Below are positions 32,277-40,166 of a stretch of 55,066 bases of DNA, piece by piece. Source of the stretch: UBA6265 sp964526965. GTDB lineage: Bacteria; Chloroflexota; Chloroflexia; Thermomicrobiales; UBA6265. Each line of letters opens with the position of its first letter. Position 1 is the stretch's first letter. The notes under the pieces are model-generated. The model searched no databases and was not told the origin of the DNA. It saw only the letters and a list, made by a program, of their open reading frames with translations. Made by a program: the position numbers and the translations under genes. The DNA lies in assembly GCA_964526965.1 (NCBI GenBank), contig CAZGML010000017.1, positions 1 to 55,066 on the forward strand, in the 5' to 3' direction.

Positions 32277-34568
32277 TTACAGCGAGGCTCGAACGTCCTT
32301 CGCAGCTTCCACCATGTTCTTGAGCGCGGCGTTGGTTTCCGGAGACTTGCGGGTTTTGAGGCCGCAATCCGGATTCACCCACACCTTGTCTGCGTTCAGT
32401 ACGGAGAGCGTTTCTCGCAGGTTTTGTGCGATCTCCTCCTTCGGGGGAACGCGTGGGCTGTGGATGTCGTACACGCCTGGACCAATGTCCTTGTCGTACC
32501 CCTCATTGCGGAACGTTTCCAGCAATTCGAGACCGGATCGTGCGTTCTCGATCGAGATCACATCGGCGTCCAGATCGCTGATCGCCTGGAACACGTCACC
32601 GAACTCGGAGTAGCACATGTGTGTGTGAATCTGGGTTTCCGGCTTGGCGCCCGCAGCGGAAATGCGGAACGAGCGTACTGCCCAGTCCAGGTACTCCTGC
32701 CAGTCTTCACGGCGGAGGGGCAGCCCTTCGCGCAGTGCCGCTTCGTCGATCTGGATCATGCTGATACCAGCTTCTTCGAGATCGGTCACTTCGTCGCGGA
32801 TCGCCAGCGCGATCTGTGTGCAGGTTTCACTGCGTGGCTGGTCATCGCGTACAAAGCTCCAGTTCAGGATGGTAACCGGGCCAGTCAGCATGCCCTTCAC
32901 CGGCTTGTCGCTCAGGCTCTGTGCGAACTTCGCCCATCGCACGGTCATCGGCTCTGGTCGGCTTACATCACCGTAAATCAGCGGCGGTCGTACGTAGCGG
33001 CTGCCGTAGCTTTGTACCCAGGCGTAGCGCGTAAACGCGAAGCCATCCAACTGCTCACCGAAGTACTGCACCATATCGTTGCGTTCTGGCTCGCCATGAA
33101 CCAGCACATCGATATCCAGCTCTTCCTGCAGTTCGATTACGTCGCGAATTTGCTGTTCGAGGAATGCCTCGTACTCTTCGCGCGTAATCTCGCCCTTGTC
33201 GAACTTCCGACGCTCAATGCGGAGTTCCGGCACTTGTGGGAACGATCCGATGGTCGTTGTCGGGAGCGGCGGAAGCTGGAGCTTCTCCTTCTGAATCCTG
33301 GCGCGCTCGGCGGCGGGAACACTGCGATCGGCGGAAGCCGGGGTGAGTTTCTCCGTGCGGTTGCGCACCTCCGGATTGAACTTGCGCGTGCTTGTGCGCA
33401 TGCTCTCCTGCAGCTTCTCGCTCTGGGCGAGTTCGTTGGCAATTGCATCTTCGCCTTCGGAAGCGCCCCTGGTCAGCGTGACGATTTCCTCCAGCTTTTC
33501 GTTGGCGAATGCCAACCAGCTGCGGATTTCCTCGTCCAGATCTTTCTCGCGCTCGACGGTAATCGGCACGTGCAGCAGCGAGCAGGATGCGCTTACCTGC
33601 ATTTCCTCCGCTTTGGGCGAAAGGTCTGTTACGTTCTGGAGAAGGCTGAGCGTGGTGCGCAGGTCGTTGCGCCATACATTGCGACCATCCACCACACCGG
33701 CGACAAGTGTCTTGCCCTCCGGGAATCCGTGATCCTGAATCGCATTCAGCGTTTCGCCGCCGCGAACAAGATCGAAACCGAAGCCATCCACTGGCAACTG
33801 AACGAGTTGCTTGTAGATATCGGCCACATGGTCGAAGTAGGTGTTTACCAGCAGCTTGCTGGCACCCTTCGCCTCGGCGAGCTTGGCATAGGCCTTCTCC
33901 ATCGCCGAAACGGTCTTCTCATCCACGCCGGTGACGAGGATCGGCTCGTCAATCTGAATCCACTCGGCACCCTGGTCGGCCAGTTTGGATACGACCTCGT
34001 TGTAGACCTTGAGCAGGTCATCCAGCAAGCTGAGGCGATCGAAGTTCTCATCCTCTGATTTACCCAGCAGCAGATATGTGAGTGGACCTACCAGGACAAC
34101 CTTGGCAGTTGCGCCGGCTGCCTTTGCCTCGGCGAGTTCGTCGAATGGCTTGGTGCTTGAGAGCGAGAATGTTGTATCTGGTCCGAGCTCCGGGACGATG
34201 TAGTGGTAGTTCGTATCGAACCACTTGGTCATCTCCATCGCTGCGATATCGTTATAGCCGGACCGACCACGCGCCATGGCGAAGTAGGTATCCAGTTCAA
34301 CATTGCCACCGTTCCATCCATACCGGGCGGGAACGTTGCCCACCAGTGCGGTGGTATCCAACACCTGGTCGTAGAACGAGAAATCGTTCACCGGCACGAT
34401 ATCGATACCGGCCGCGCGTTGAGTTTCCAGGTTTTTTTTGCGGATTTCCGCACCTGTCTTTACCAGGTCTGATTCGGCGATTTTGCCGCTCCAGAACTGC
34501 TCAAGCGCTTTCTTGAGTTCGCGGTTGCCACCTATCCGGGGGTACCCGGAAATCGTTGAGAGAGCCAT
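32277..34568 (-). CDS. metE: Cobalamin-independent methionine synthase
   Basis: A 763-residue enzyme that transfers a methyl group from methyltetrahydrofolate-polyglutamate to homocysteine. The N-terminal domain begins ISGYPRIGGNRELKKALEQFW. The C-terminal catalytic domain starts at about residue 430 (LPTTTIGSFPQVPELR) and holds the zinc ligands in HTHMCYSEF (His, Cys) and NPDCGLKTR (Cys), with IQIDEAALREGLPLRR between. Length matches the family. It is monocistronic, with a structured leader upstream and its own terminator. Its presence beside a B12-dependent RNR shows methionine synthesis need not compete for B12. Confidence 0.98.
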   Translation of the reverse strand: MALSTISGYPRIGGNRELKKALEQFWSGKIAESDLVKTGAEIRKKNLETQRAAGIDIVPVNDFSFYDQVLDTTALVGNVPARYGWNGGNVELDTYFAMARGRSGYNDIAAMEMTKWFDTNYHYIVPELGPDTTFSLSSTKPFDELAEAKAAGATAKVVLVGPLTYLLLGKSEDENFDRLSLLDDLLKVYNEVVSKLADQGAEWIQIDEPILVTGVDEKTVSAMEKAYAKLAEAKGASKLLVNTYFDHVADIYKQLVQLPVDGFGFDLVRGGETLNAIQDHGFPEGKTLVAGVVDGRNVWRNDLRTTLSLLQNVTDLSPKAEEMQVSASCSLLHVPITVEREKDLDEEIRSWLAFANEKLEEIVTLTRGASEGEDAIANELAQSEKLQESMRTSTRKFNPEVRNRTEKLTPASADRSVPAAERARIQKEKLQLPPLPTTTIGSFPQVPELRIERRKFDKGEITREEYEAFLEQQIRDVIELQEELDIDVLVHGEPERNDMVQYFGEQLDGFAFTRYAWVQSYGSRYVRPPLIYGDVSRPEPMTVRWAKFAQSLSDKPVKGMLTGPVTILNWSFVRDDQPRSETCTQIALAIRDEVTDLEEAGISMIQIDEAALREGLPLRREDWQEYLDWAVRSFRISAAGAKPETQIHTHMCYSEFGDVFQAISDLDADVISIENARSGLELLETFRNEGYDKDIGPGVYDIHSPRVPPKEEIAQNLRETLSVLNADKVWVNPDCGLKTRKSPETNAALKNMVEAAKDVRASL

Positions 34569-34692
34569 GCACTACTCCGTGAGCATACCTTCCCCGAAAA
34601 CACGCTTCGGGAAAGTGTGTGAAGGCAGATCCCGCCGAGGTTGACGGGGTCTTTAATTGCCACCCGTACTTCGGGCGGATTGGATAAGTATA
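34569..34692 (-). promoter_or_regulatory. Structured metE leader with -10 element
   Basis: Reading the minus strand, TATACT (34692-34687) is a good -10 but its -35 is weak. About 110 bases of leader then form a CCGCCCG/CGGGTGG hairpin, a CCCG/CGGG stem extended by AGA/TCT and GGC/GCC, and a TTCCCGAA/TTCGGGGAA hairpin ending near the ribosome-binding site. It does not match the SAM-I, SAM-II, SAM-IV, SAH or cobalamin consensus as I know them. Regulation by methionine status is a fair guess from position only. Confidence 0.4.
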
Positions 34693-34764
34693 GGACCTAA
34701 GTAAAATTCAGGTTGTTCCCACACTCCGCGAGGTGATCAGCAATTATCGTTCCAACAACACAGG

Positions 34765-34832
34765 AAAGCCCTGAATTAAGTAACTTCGCCGAAGAGTCAA
34801 TTTGCTCGAAGTCACCGCGATATCAGGGCTTT
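34765..34832 (-). other. Large hairpin between the ubiquitin-like protein gene and metE
   Basis: AAAGCCCTGA (34765-34774 on plus) pairs with TCAGGGCTTT (34823-34832), with ACTTCG/CGAAGT nested inside. It lies in the 365-base region between the stop at 34934 and the metE start and could end the upstream transcript or belong to a longer metE leader. Nothing else is recognised in this stretch. Confidence 0.45.
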
Positions 34833-34933
34833 GCATGTACTTAAGAAAAGGCGAGTTTTGGGCGAGCAACGGCCTGATCCTCTCACCAGGGCGGATCGCT
34901 TTCCCCTCTCTGGTTCGATGATTTTGTCACTCG

Positions 34934-35248
34934 CTACTGGCTCGTCTGATGGTCACCTCCGGATATCGCAGCGACGATCCACAGCGCCTCCTTGCCGCCG
35001 TTGGCCAGCTCGATGATCTCTTCATCCATGTCGACGTGGGTTACATCTTCCTCCGCAACGAAGAAGCGGATCATCGGTCGGCGGCTCCCGGTCGATGGAT
35101 CCCGCAACAACCCGTACAGGCTGGGATAGGCAGTTTCGAGCGCATCCAGTGCACCTCTGAGCGTGACCGGTTTGCCCACTTCGAGCTCTATCTCGCGTGG
35201 AGCATCGGAGAGCGTGCCCAATTGCGACGGGATAATCACTCGCATCAT
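34934..35248 (-). CDS. MoaD/ThiS-like (ubiquitin-fold) protein with extended C-terminus
   Basis: A 104-residue beta-grasp protein: MMRVIIPSQLGTLS, REIELEVGKPVTLRGALDAL, MIRFFVAEEDVTH and ALWIVAAISGG. The Gly-Gly near the end matches the sulphur-carrier tail of MoaD/ThiS/CysO, but six residues (DHQTSQ) follow it, so activation would need a cleavage, as in some pupylation- or JAMM-processed carriers. The start overlaps the stop of the BNR-repeat gene (ATGA), giving tight translational coupling. The role (thiocarboxylate sulphur donor or protein modifier) is unproven. Confidence 0.82.
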   Translation of the reverse strand: MMRVIIPSQLGTLSDAPREIELEVGKPVTLRGALDALETAYPSLYGLLRDPSTGSRRPMIRFFVAEEDVTHVDMDEEIIELANGGKEALWIVAAISGGDHQTSQ

Positions 35249-36360
35249 GATAGCGTCTGCACTTCTACGCTGAGCACTTTCGGCAGGTCCCGCACAATCG
35301 CCTGCCACGTATCGCCGCTATCTGCCGAGCCATAGACCTGGCCGCCCGTGGTGCCGAAATAGACACCGCAATTCTCCAGCGCATCCGTGCTCATCGCATC
35401 GCGCAGGATGTTGACGTAACAGTTCTCCTGGGGAAGACCATTCGTGAGCGCTTCCCAGTCGTTGCCGCCGGTGCGACTACGATAGACGCGCAGCTTGCCA
35501 TCGGGCGGATAGTGATAGAGATCGCTCAGAATCGGCACAACATAAATGGTCTCCGGCTCGTGGGCGTGCGTCACAATCGGAAAGCCAAAGTCGCTTGGCA
35601 GGTTATCGCTTACCTCATGCCACATTTCCCCGGCGTTATCGGTGCGCATAACGTCCCAGTGCTTTTGCATGAAGACCGTATCTGGTTTGGATGGGTGCAA
35701 CGCCAGGTTATGGACACAATGGCCGACATCCGCATCCTGGTCGGGGATGTATTCTGAGCTGAGGCCACGGTTGATCGGAATCCACGTTTCTCCACCGTCG
35801 TCTGTTCGAAATGCACCGGCTGCAGAAATAGCAATGTAGAGTCGGTTCGCATCGCGCGGATCCTGCAGGATCGTGTGGAGGCACATGCCGCCGGCGCCTG
35901 GCTGCCATCTGTTGCCCGAACTGTGGTTCCGGAGCCCGGAAAGCTCCTGCCACGATTCCCCACCGTCCGTGGATTTGAACATGGCGGCATCCTCGACTCC
36001 GGCGTAAATCACGTTCTCATCGTGAATACTCGGCTCCAGGTGCCAGACGCGTTTGAAGTCCCATGGGTGGGGTGTGCCATCGTACCACTGGTGCGTGCCG
36101 GTTTCGCCGGCGTAGTTGAACTCGCTTCCAACCTTCTCCCAGGTTTTGCCACCATCTTGTGAGCGGTGGATAACCTGGCCAAACCAGTCGCTTGGCTGGC
36201 TGGCCCAGATAAGATCGGGATTCAGCGGCGATCCCTTGATGTGATAGACGTTCTCGCCTGCCATCATCGGTTCACTGATATCCCATTTCTTTCGCTCCTC
36301 GTCTGACGTGAGGATGAAGGCACCTTTGGCGGTACCAACCAGAACTCGTACTCCTGCCAT
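35245..36360 (-). CDS. BNR-repeat (sialidase/photosystem-assembly-like) beta-propeller protein
   Basis: A 371-residue protein with recurring Asp-box motifs: SQDGGKTWE, STDGGESWQ, TDDGGETWI, TDNAGEMWH, SRTGGNDWE and SADSGDTWQ, each a propeller blade with the S/T-x-D-x-G-x-x-W pattern. HTILQDPRDANRLYIAI and HLEPSIHDENVIYAGV lie between. No signal peptide is seen, unlike secreted sialidases, and the catalytic Arg triad of true sialidases is not evident. It is translationally coupled to the ubiquitin-like gene, so it probably works with it, for example as a scaffold or target. Confidence 0.85.
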   Translation of the reverse strand: MAGVRVLVGTAKGAFILTSDEERKKWDISEPMMAGENVYHIKGSPLNPDLIWASQPSDWFGQVIHRSQDGGKTWEKVGSEFNYAGETGTHQWYDGTPHPWDFKRVWHLEPSIHDENVIYAGVEDAAMFKSTDGGESWQELSGLRNHSSGNRWQPGAGGMCLHTILQDPRDANRLYIAISAAGAFRTDDGGETWIPINRGLSSEYIPDQDADVGHCVHNLALHPSKPDTVFMQKHWDVMRTDNAGEMWHEVSDNLPSDFGFPIVTHAHEPETIYVVPILSDLYHYPPDGKLRVYRSRTGGNDWEALTNGLPQENCYVNILRDAMSTDALENCGVYFGTTGGQVYGSADSGDTWQAIVRDLPKVLSVEVQTLS

Positions 36361-36510
36361 GGTTTGTCTCCTGAATCAATTACCAATACGCCTGGAGTTT
36401 ACCAATGAACGATTGGATTCGATTCTCAATTCTTGCCACACGATTTGAAACGACTTTTCCGGAAATGAGGCACTATGAGGGCAGATACCATCCCGTGGAA
36501 GGAGACCTCG

Positions 36511-37371
36511 ATGCACGAACTTCGATTTGGATTTAAAACCTCCCAGCAGCACGCAAGCTGGGAATCGATTCTCGCTGTCTGGCAGGAGGCGGAGGATATC
36601 CCGGCCTTCACCCATGGCTGGCTGTTCGATCACGTCAACCCGGTCGATAACGACGAGGGCATTGGCGATTGCTTTGAGGCGTGGACCATGCTCTCCGCCC
36701 TCGCCGCCAGCACCAAACGCCTGCGGCTCGGCTTGCTGACCGCGTGCAACACCTACCGTGACCCGGCCCTGCACGCCCAAATGGCAGCAACTGTCGATGT
36801 GATTAGCGGTGGTCGTATCGATTTCGGCGATGGAGCCGGCTGGAACGAGTTTGAGCATCGCAGTCGTAATATCGAGCTCCCGCCTCCCGGCAAACGACTC
36901 CGTATGCTGGAGGAGGCCATAGAGATCACCAAGGCGATGTGGACGCAGGAGACTGTCGATTACGACGGCAAGTACTACCAGCTATACGGTGCCCGTATGT
37001 CGCCCAAGCCGGTGCAAAAGCCTGGCCCTCCCATTCTTATCGGTGGAAGCGGCGAGCAGCTCACGCTCAAAATCGTGGCGAAGCATGCCGATATCTGGAA
37101 CTTCGTTGGTGGGGACCTGGAGACGTTCAATCACAAGGTGGATGTGTTGAAGCGGCACTGTGACGATGTTGGTCGCGATTTCAACGAGATTGAACTCAGT
37201 GCCCAGCGCAAGCTGGATTTTAACGATGTCGATGCCTCGGTCCGCGAGCTTCAGGAATTCGTCGACGCTGGCGTTACACATATGGTGCTCTCGCTGCCGC
37301 AGCCATTTGAAGTGGGCGTACTCACCCACGCCGCCGAGCAAATCATCCCGCGGGTCGAGGCGAAGAGCTGA
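36511..37371 (+). CDS. LLM-class (luciferase-like) flavin-dependent oxidoreductase
   Basis: A 286-residue TIM-barrel enzyme of the luciferase-like/F420-dependent group. MHELRFGFKTSQQHASWESI opens the first strand; TKRLRLGLLTACNTYRDPAL is the conserved segment after helix 2; RIDFGDGAGWNEFEHRS and PPILIGGSGEQLTLKIVAKHAD form the flavin/F420 phosphate region. It would reduce or oxygenate a small substrate with FMN or F420. ATG 36511 follows GGAAGGAG at good spacing; 36475 lacks a site. Single gene between the BNR gene (divergent) and the ArsR operon. Confidence 0.9.
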   Translation: MHELRFGFKTSQQHASWESILAVWQEAEDIPAFTHGWLFDHVNPVDNDEGIGDCFEAWTMLSALAASTKRLRLGLLTACNTYRDPALHAQMAATVDVISGGRIDFGDGAGWNEFEHRSRNIELPPPGKRLRMLEEAIEITKAMWTQETVDYDGKYYQLYGARMSPKPVQKPGPPILIGGSGEQLTLKIVAKHADIWNFVGGDLETFNHKVDVLKRHCDDVGRDFNEIELSAQRKLDFNDVDASVRELQEFVDAGVTHMVLSLPQPFEVGVLTHAAEQIIPRVEAKS

Positions 37372-37385
37372 GATCTGGCAGGGTG

Positions 37386-37438
37386 TTGACATGACACCAT
37401 TCGGTGCCCTAATCTGAATTATGACACCAAAAGGTGTC
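37386..37438 (+). promoter_or_regulatory. Promoter with two operators for the ArsR-AHSA1 operon
   Basis: TTGACA (37386-37391) and TAATCT (37410-37415), 18-base spacer. GACACC-ATTC-GGTGCC (37393-37408) lies between -35 and -10; GACACC-AAAA-GGTGTC (37423-37438) lies at and after the start site. The palindrome centres are exactly 30 bases apart. The arrangement fits repression by the ArsR protein encoded next. Confidence 0.85.
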
Positions 37439-37495
37439 GCATTCTGATCGGTGCGCAACGGCACGAATGAGTTGTAGGTAGCAGGAGTACGCCGC

Positions 37496-37804
37496 GTGCG
37501 AGATGTCTATAGCGCTGTGGCTGATCCAACGCGTCGAGAGCTGATACGAATGCTCTCCGAAGCGGAAGAGTTGCCTCTGAAAGATCTCACCGCAGCGTTC
37601 CCAATGGGACGAACCGCGATCTCCAAGCACCTCGCGGTGTTGAAAGAGGCCGGTTTGGTGAGTGAACGAAAAGTGGGCCGGGAAACGCGTTTCAGGCTGA
37701 CTCCCGAGCCGCTGCAAGAGATTCAGGATTGGGTCTCGTATTACGAACGGTTCTGGAATGTGCGCCTCGCACAACTCAAGAACATGTTGGAGGACGACAA
37801 ATGA
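37496..37804 (+). CDS. ArsR-family transcriptional regulator
   Basis: A 102-residue winged-helix repressor: VYSAVADPTRRELIRML, LKDLTAAFPMGRTAISKHLA (recognition helix), GLVSERKVGRETRFRLTP (wing). The metal-binding cysteines of ArsR/SmtB are absent, as in ArsR proteins paired with AHSA1 proteins. The GTG start lies just after the tandem operators, suggesting autorepression. The stop overlaps the next gene in ATGA. Confidence 0.93.
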   Translation: MRDVYSAVADPTRRELIRMLSEAEELPLKDLTAAFPMGRTAISKHLAVLKEAGLVSERKVGRETRFRLTPEPLQEIQDWVSYYERFWNVRLAQLKNMLEDDK

Positions 37805-38220
37805 GCGAATCCGTAAGCATTGAAGTCCAGATCAATAGCCCGATCGACGAAGTATGGAGCGCGATTACGACATCAGAGACCATGTCTCAATGGATGATGT
37901 TCAAACAGAACAACTTCGAGCCGAGGGTTGGTCACCAATTTCAGCTTTCCGGAGTTGAGGGGTACGACCAGACAATTGAGTGCGAGGTGAAGGAAATCGA
38001 TAAGCCAAACACGCTCTCGTACACCTGGGCTGCCCACGGCGGGGATGGAGAGATGACTGAAACGCTGGTCACGTTTACCCTAACCGAGGTTGATGGTGGC
38101 ACGAATTTGCACCTTGTTCAGAGTGGCTTCCGCGCCGATGCGAAGCAGGAGCTCGGTGGTGCCAAAGGAGGCTGGCAGTACATGCTCTCGGAGTTGGAGA
38201 ACGTTCTCTCCGCAGCCTGA
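37801..38220 (+). CDS. AHSA1/SRPBCC-domain protein
   Basis: A 139-residue START-like protein: VSIEVQINSPIDEVWSAITT, WMMFKQNNFEPRVGHQFQL, LSYTWAAHGGDGEMTETLVTF and the C-terminal GWQYMLSELENVL helix. The fold has a large hydrophobic ligand cavity. ArsR-AHSA1 pairs are common; the regulator is thought to respond to a ligand held by or related to the partner, but this is not established. ATG 37801 overlaps the arsR stop. A terminator follows. Confidence 0.92.
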   Translation: MSESVSIEVQINSPIDEVWSAITTSETMSQWMMFKQNNFEPRVGHQFQLSGVEGYDQTIECEVKEIDKPNTLSYTWAAHGGDGEMTETLVTFTLTEVDGGTNLHLVQSGFRADAKQELGGAKGGWQYMLSELENVLSAA

Positions 38221-38244
38221 TTACAACATACAACTCGGATACAG

Positions 38245-38272
38245 AACCCGGTGGATGTCATTCCGCCGGGTT
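38245..38272 (+). terminator. Terminator of the ArsR-AHSA1 operon
   Basis: AACCCGGTGGA / TTCCGCCGGGTT stem (one G-T pair), loop of about 5, then TTTCTTGCTCGTT, 25 bases past the stop. Confidence 0.8.
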
Positions 38273-38464
38273 TCTTGCTCGTTAGCCTCACTCTTTTCCC
38301 GGCGAAAATCGTAGCCGCAAAAATGAAGAAGCACGTACCTTATCGCATTCCTATTATCGAACCCGTGAGCGAATCCAGGCGTGTATCGCCCTGTGTTCGC
38401 TGACCTTGTGGCCGAAGTGGCAACACGAAAGTCCCTTACCTCAGAGGTACCAAGGAGGTTACTG

Positions 38465-38962
38465 GTGAGCAACAAGTACAGAACGAGCATCTGGTTTAAC
38501 GGCAATGCCGTAGAAGCTGCCGAATATTATGCCGACGTCTTTCCGGATACCAAAGTGGAGGAGATAAAGTACTACACAGAACCCCAGCCAGATTTCGTTG
38601 CCCACATGATCGGCAAGCCGCTGATGGTAACCTGGCGCATGGGCGAACAGCGGTATCTCGGCATCAACGCGGGAGATGAGTTTCCCCATTCCGAATACGC
38701 CAGCATCGAGGTTCTCTGCGAAGATCAGGAAGAAATCGACCGATACTGGAACCGACTCGTTGGCGACGGCGGTGAGGAGAGTGTGTGCGGCTGGTGCAAG
38801 GACAAGTTCGGGTTTAGCTGGCAGATTCTGCCACGGCGATTCTACGAACTGCTTCAGGATCCCGAAGTGGAATCCGCAGTCACCCAGGCGATGTATAAAA
38901 TGAAGAAGTTCAACATCGCCGAACTGGAAGCTGCGGCGGAAGAAGCCCGTGTATCCGTCTGA
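38465..38962 (+). CDS. PhnB-like VOC-domain protein
   Basis: A 165-residue protein of the PhnB/3-demethylubiquinone-methyltransferase-like group: IWFNGNAVEAAEYYADVFPDTKVEE, YLGINAGDEFPHSEYASIEV, then DGGEESVCGWCKDKFGFSWQILP. These are the paired betaalphabeta-beta-beta units of the glyoxalase/VOC fold. GTG 38465 follows AAGGAGG; upstream starts lack it. The usual metal ligands (His/Glu) are only partly recognisable. The C-terminal helix is Ala/Glu-rich. Confidence 0.88.
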   Translation: MSNKYRTSIWFNGNAVEAAEYYADVFPDTKVEEIKYYTEPQPDFVAHMIGKPLMVTWRMGEQRYLGINAGDEFPHSEYASIEVLCEDQEEIDRYWNRLVGDGGEESVCGWCKDKFGFSWQILPRRFYELLQDPEVESAVTQAMYKMKKFNIAELEAAAEEARVSV

Positions 38963-39100
38963 TTAGCCTCCCACTGTGGAGTCGGCGTGAAGCCGAAACC
39001 AGAGTGTCTACTCGCTGAAACGCTACGGATCAGGTGGCCCATAAGGGGTCACCGGATCATATACATTAACTTCAGTGGCTGAATGCCGGGATCGATACAT

Positions 39101-39553
39101 ATGACCGACTTGCCCAAAATCCCAAAATCCGCCCTTGCTGTGCTCACGATCGCCGGCGTCGAATCGCTGGAGGACGCCGCCACCTGGCCAGCCAGGGAGC
39201 TGGCAGACCTGCGAGGATTCGGGCCGAAGGCTTTCCGCACGGTCGACGCCGCGATGAAGCAGGCCGGGCTTGAGTTCGATGAATCCAGTGACAAGCGAGC
39301 TGAGCCAATCAACATCGCAATGGCCGAAGAGCGGATGAAGGATGTACCCGATGTTCCGGACGATCCGAAAGACCTCCCAAATATCGGCAGCCCTGCGCGC
39401 AGGGCGCTCGCCAGCATCCAGGTCTACGACCTCGCCGGGGTCGCCAGGCACACGCGCAAGGAGCTCCTTGCCCTTCACGGCTTCGGCCCCAAATCCATCC
39501 GTCTGCTTGAACCTGCGCTGGCCGAGAAAGGTCTCACCTTTCGCGAGGAGTGA
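39101..39553 (+). CDS. Tandem helix-hairpin-helix protein (RNAP alpha CTD-like repeats)
   Basis: A 150-residue protein made of two similar units. Unit 1: ALAVLTIAGVESLEDAATW then LRGFGPKAFRTVDAAMKQAG. Unit 2: SPARRALASIQVYDLAGVAR then LHGFGPKSIRLLEPALAEKG. Each has the GFGPK hairpin of helix-hairpin-helix folds, close to the RNA polymerase alpha C-terminal domain, so non-specific DNA binding is likely. ATG 39083 is an alternative start six codons upstream. Function unknown. Confidence 0.72.
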   Translation: MTDLPKIPKSALAVLTIAGVESLEDAATWPARELADLRGFGPKAFRTVDAAMKQAGLEFDESSDKRAEPINIAMAEERMKDVPDVPDDPKDLPNIGSPARRALASIQVYDLAGVARHTRKELLALHGFGPKSIRLLEPALAEKGLTFREE

Positions 39554-39574
39554 TGCACGAGAGGACAAGATCAG

Positions 39575-40060
39575 GTGCAAACCATCGTTGTCACAATCAT
39601 CGGTTGGTTGTTGATACTGCCATTCAACACGCTGATCCATGAGCTCGGTCACGGTTTTGTCGGACTTGCTACAGGTGGCAAGGGCGGGAGAATTTGGCTG
39701 GGTGATCAACCGGGTCCGTTGCGCTTTCACATGGCCGGGATCGAGTTTTTCCTCCGGCCTTTCACGTTCTATGTTGGCTATTACGATTTTGCTGAACTCC
39801 CCGCCGCACGGGTCAAACGCATTTGCGTAGCCGCAGCAGGTCCTGCAGCATCTTTCCTGCTTGCTTTCGGCTGGAGGTTCCTCTCGGCGGTATTTCCGAA
39901 CGATTGGGAGGTGGTGCAGGGCCTGGTCTCCTTCGGTGCTGTTTCAGCGCTGATCGCCGGATTGATCACCGCTGCACCCATTAACTACCGGATCATTCCC
40001 GGTTTTCGTCCCGTAGATGGCGATGGTAAACGCATTCTTGACCTGATTCGCAACGCATGA
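39575..40060 (+). CDS. M50-type zinc metallopeptidase-like membrane protein
   Basis: A 161-residue protein with the HExxH motif in LIHELGHGFVG (His22, Glu23, His26) inside the first transmembrane helix, typical of M50 site-2 protease relatives. A second helix pair follows (VKRICVAAAGPAASFLLAFGW and LVSFGAVSALIAGLITAAPI). The usual LDG motif of M50B is not present; NYRIIPGFRPVDGDGKR may supply the third ligand. Short M50-like proteins of this size have no firm function. GTG 39575 is the start. Its TGA lies within a perfect palindrome upstream of the two-component system. Confidence 0.8.
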   Translation: MQTIVVTIIGWLLILPFNTLIHELGHGFVGLATGGKGGRIWLGDQPGPLRFHMAGIEFFLRPFTFYVGYYDFAELPAARVKRICVAAAGPAASFLLAFGWRFLSAVFPNDWEVVQGLVSFGAVSALIAGLITAAPINYRIIPGFRPVDGDGKRILDLIRNA

Positions 40061-40070
40061 CAATTGTCAT
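40057..40070. promoter_or_regulatory. Perfect 14-bp palindrome upstream of the two-component genes
   Basis: ATGACAATTGTCAT, overlapping the stop of the M50 gene and 97 bases before the histidine-kinase start. It could be the response-regulator binding site; this is inferred from position and symmetry. Confidence 0.45.
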
Positions 40071-40166
40071 TTACAAGTCCTGACGTCTCACACTACGCGC
40101 AACAGCAGTTCCACCTCACGATATCGGTAGACACAGTATCGTTATCGTAAGGAGCAGCTTCGCCCA

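Noticed and set aside
32271..34058. Long plus-strand open frame opposite metE
   Set aside because: It mirrors the high-GC codon pattern of metE on the other strand, its translation lacks any recognisable domain, and metE is certain.
34569..34692. SAM-I riboswitch in front of metE
   Set aside because: TTATC and GGCAA-like strings are present but the kink-turn, GGGA and GGCAACC core segments are not.
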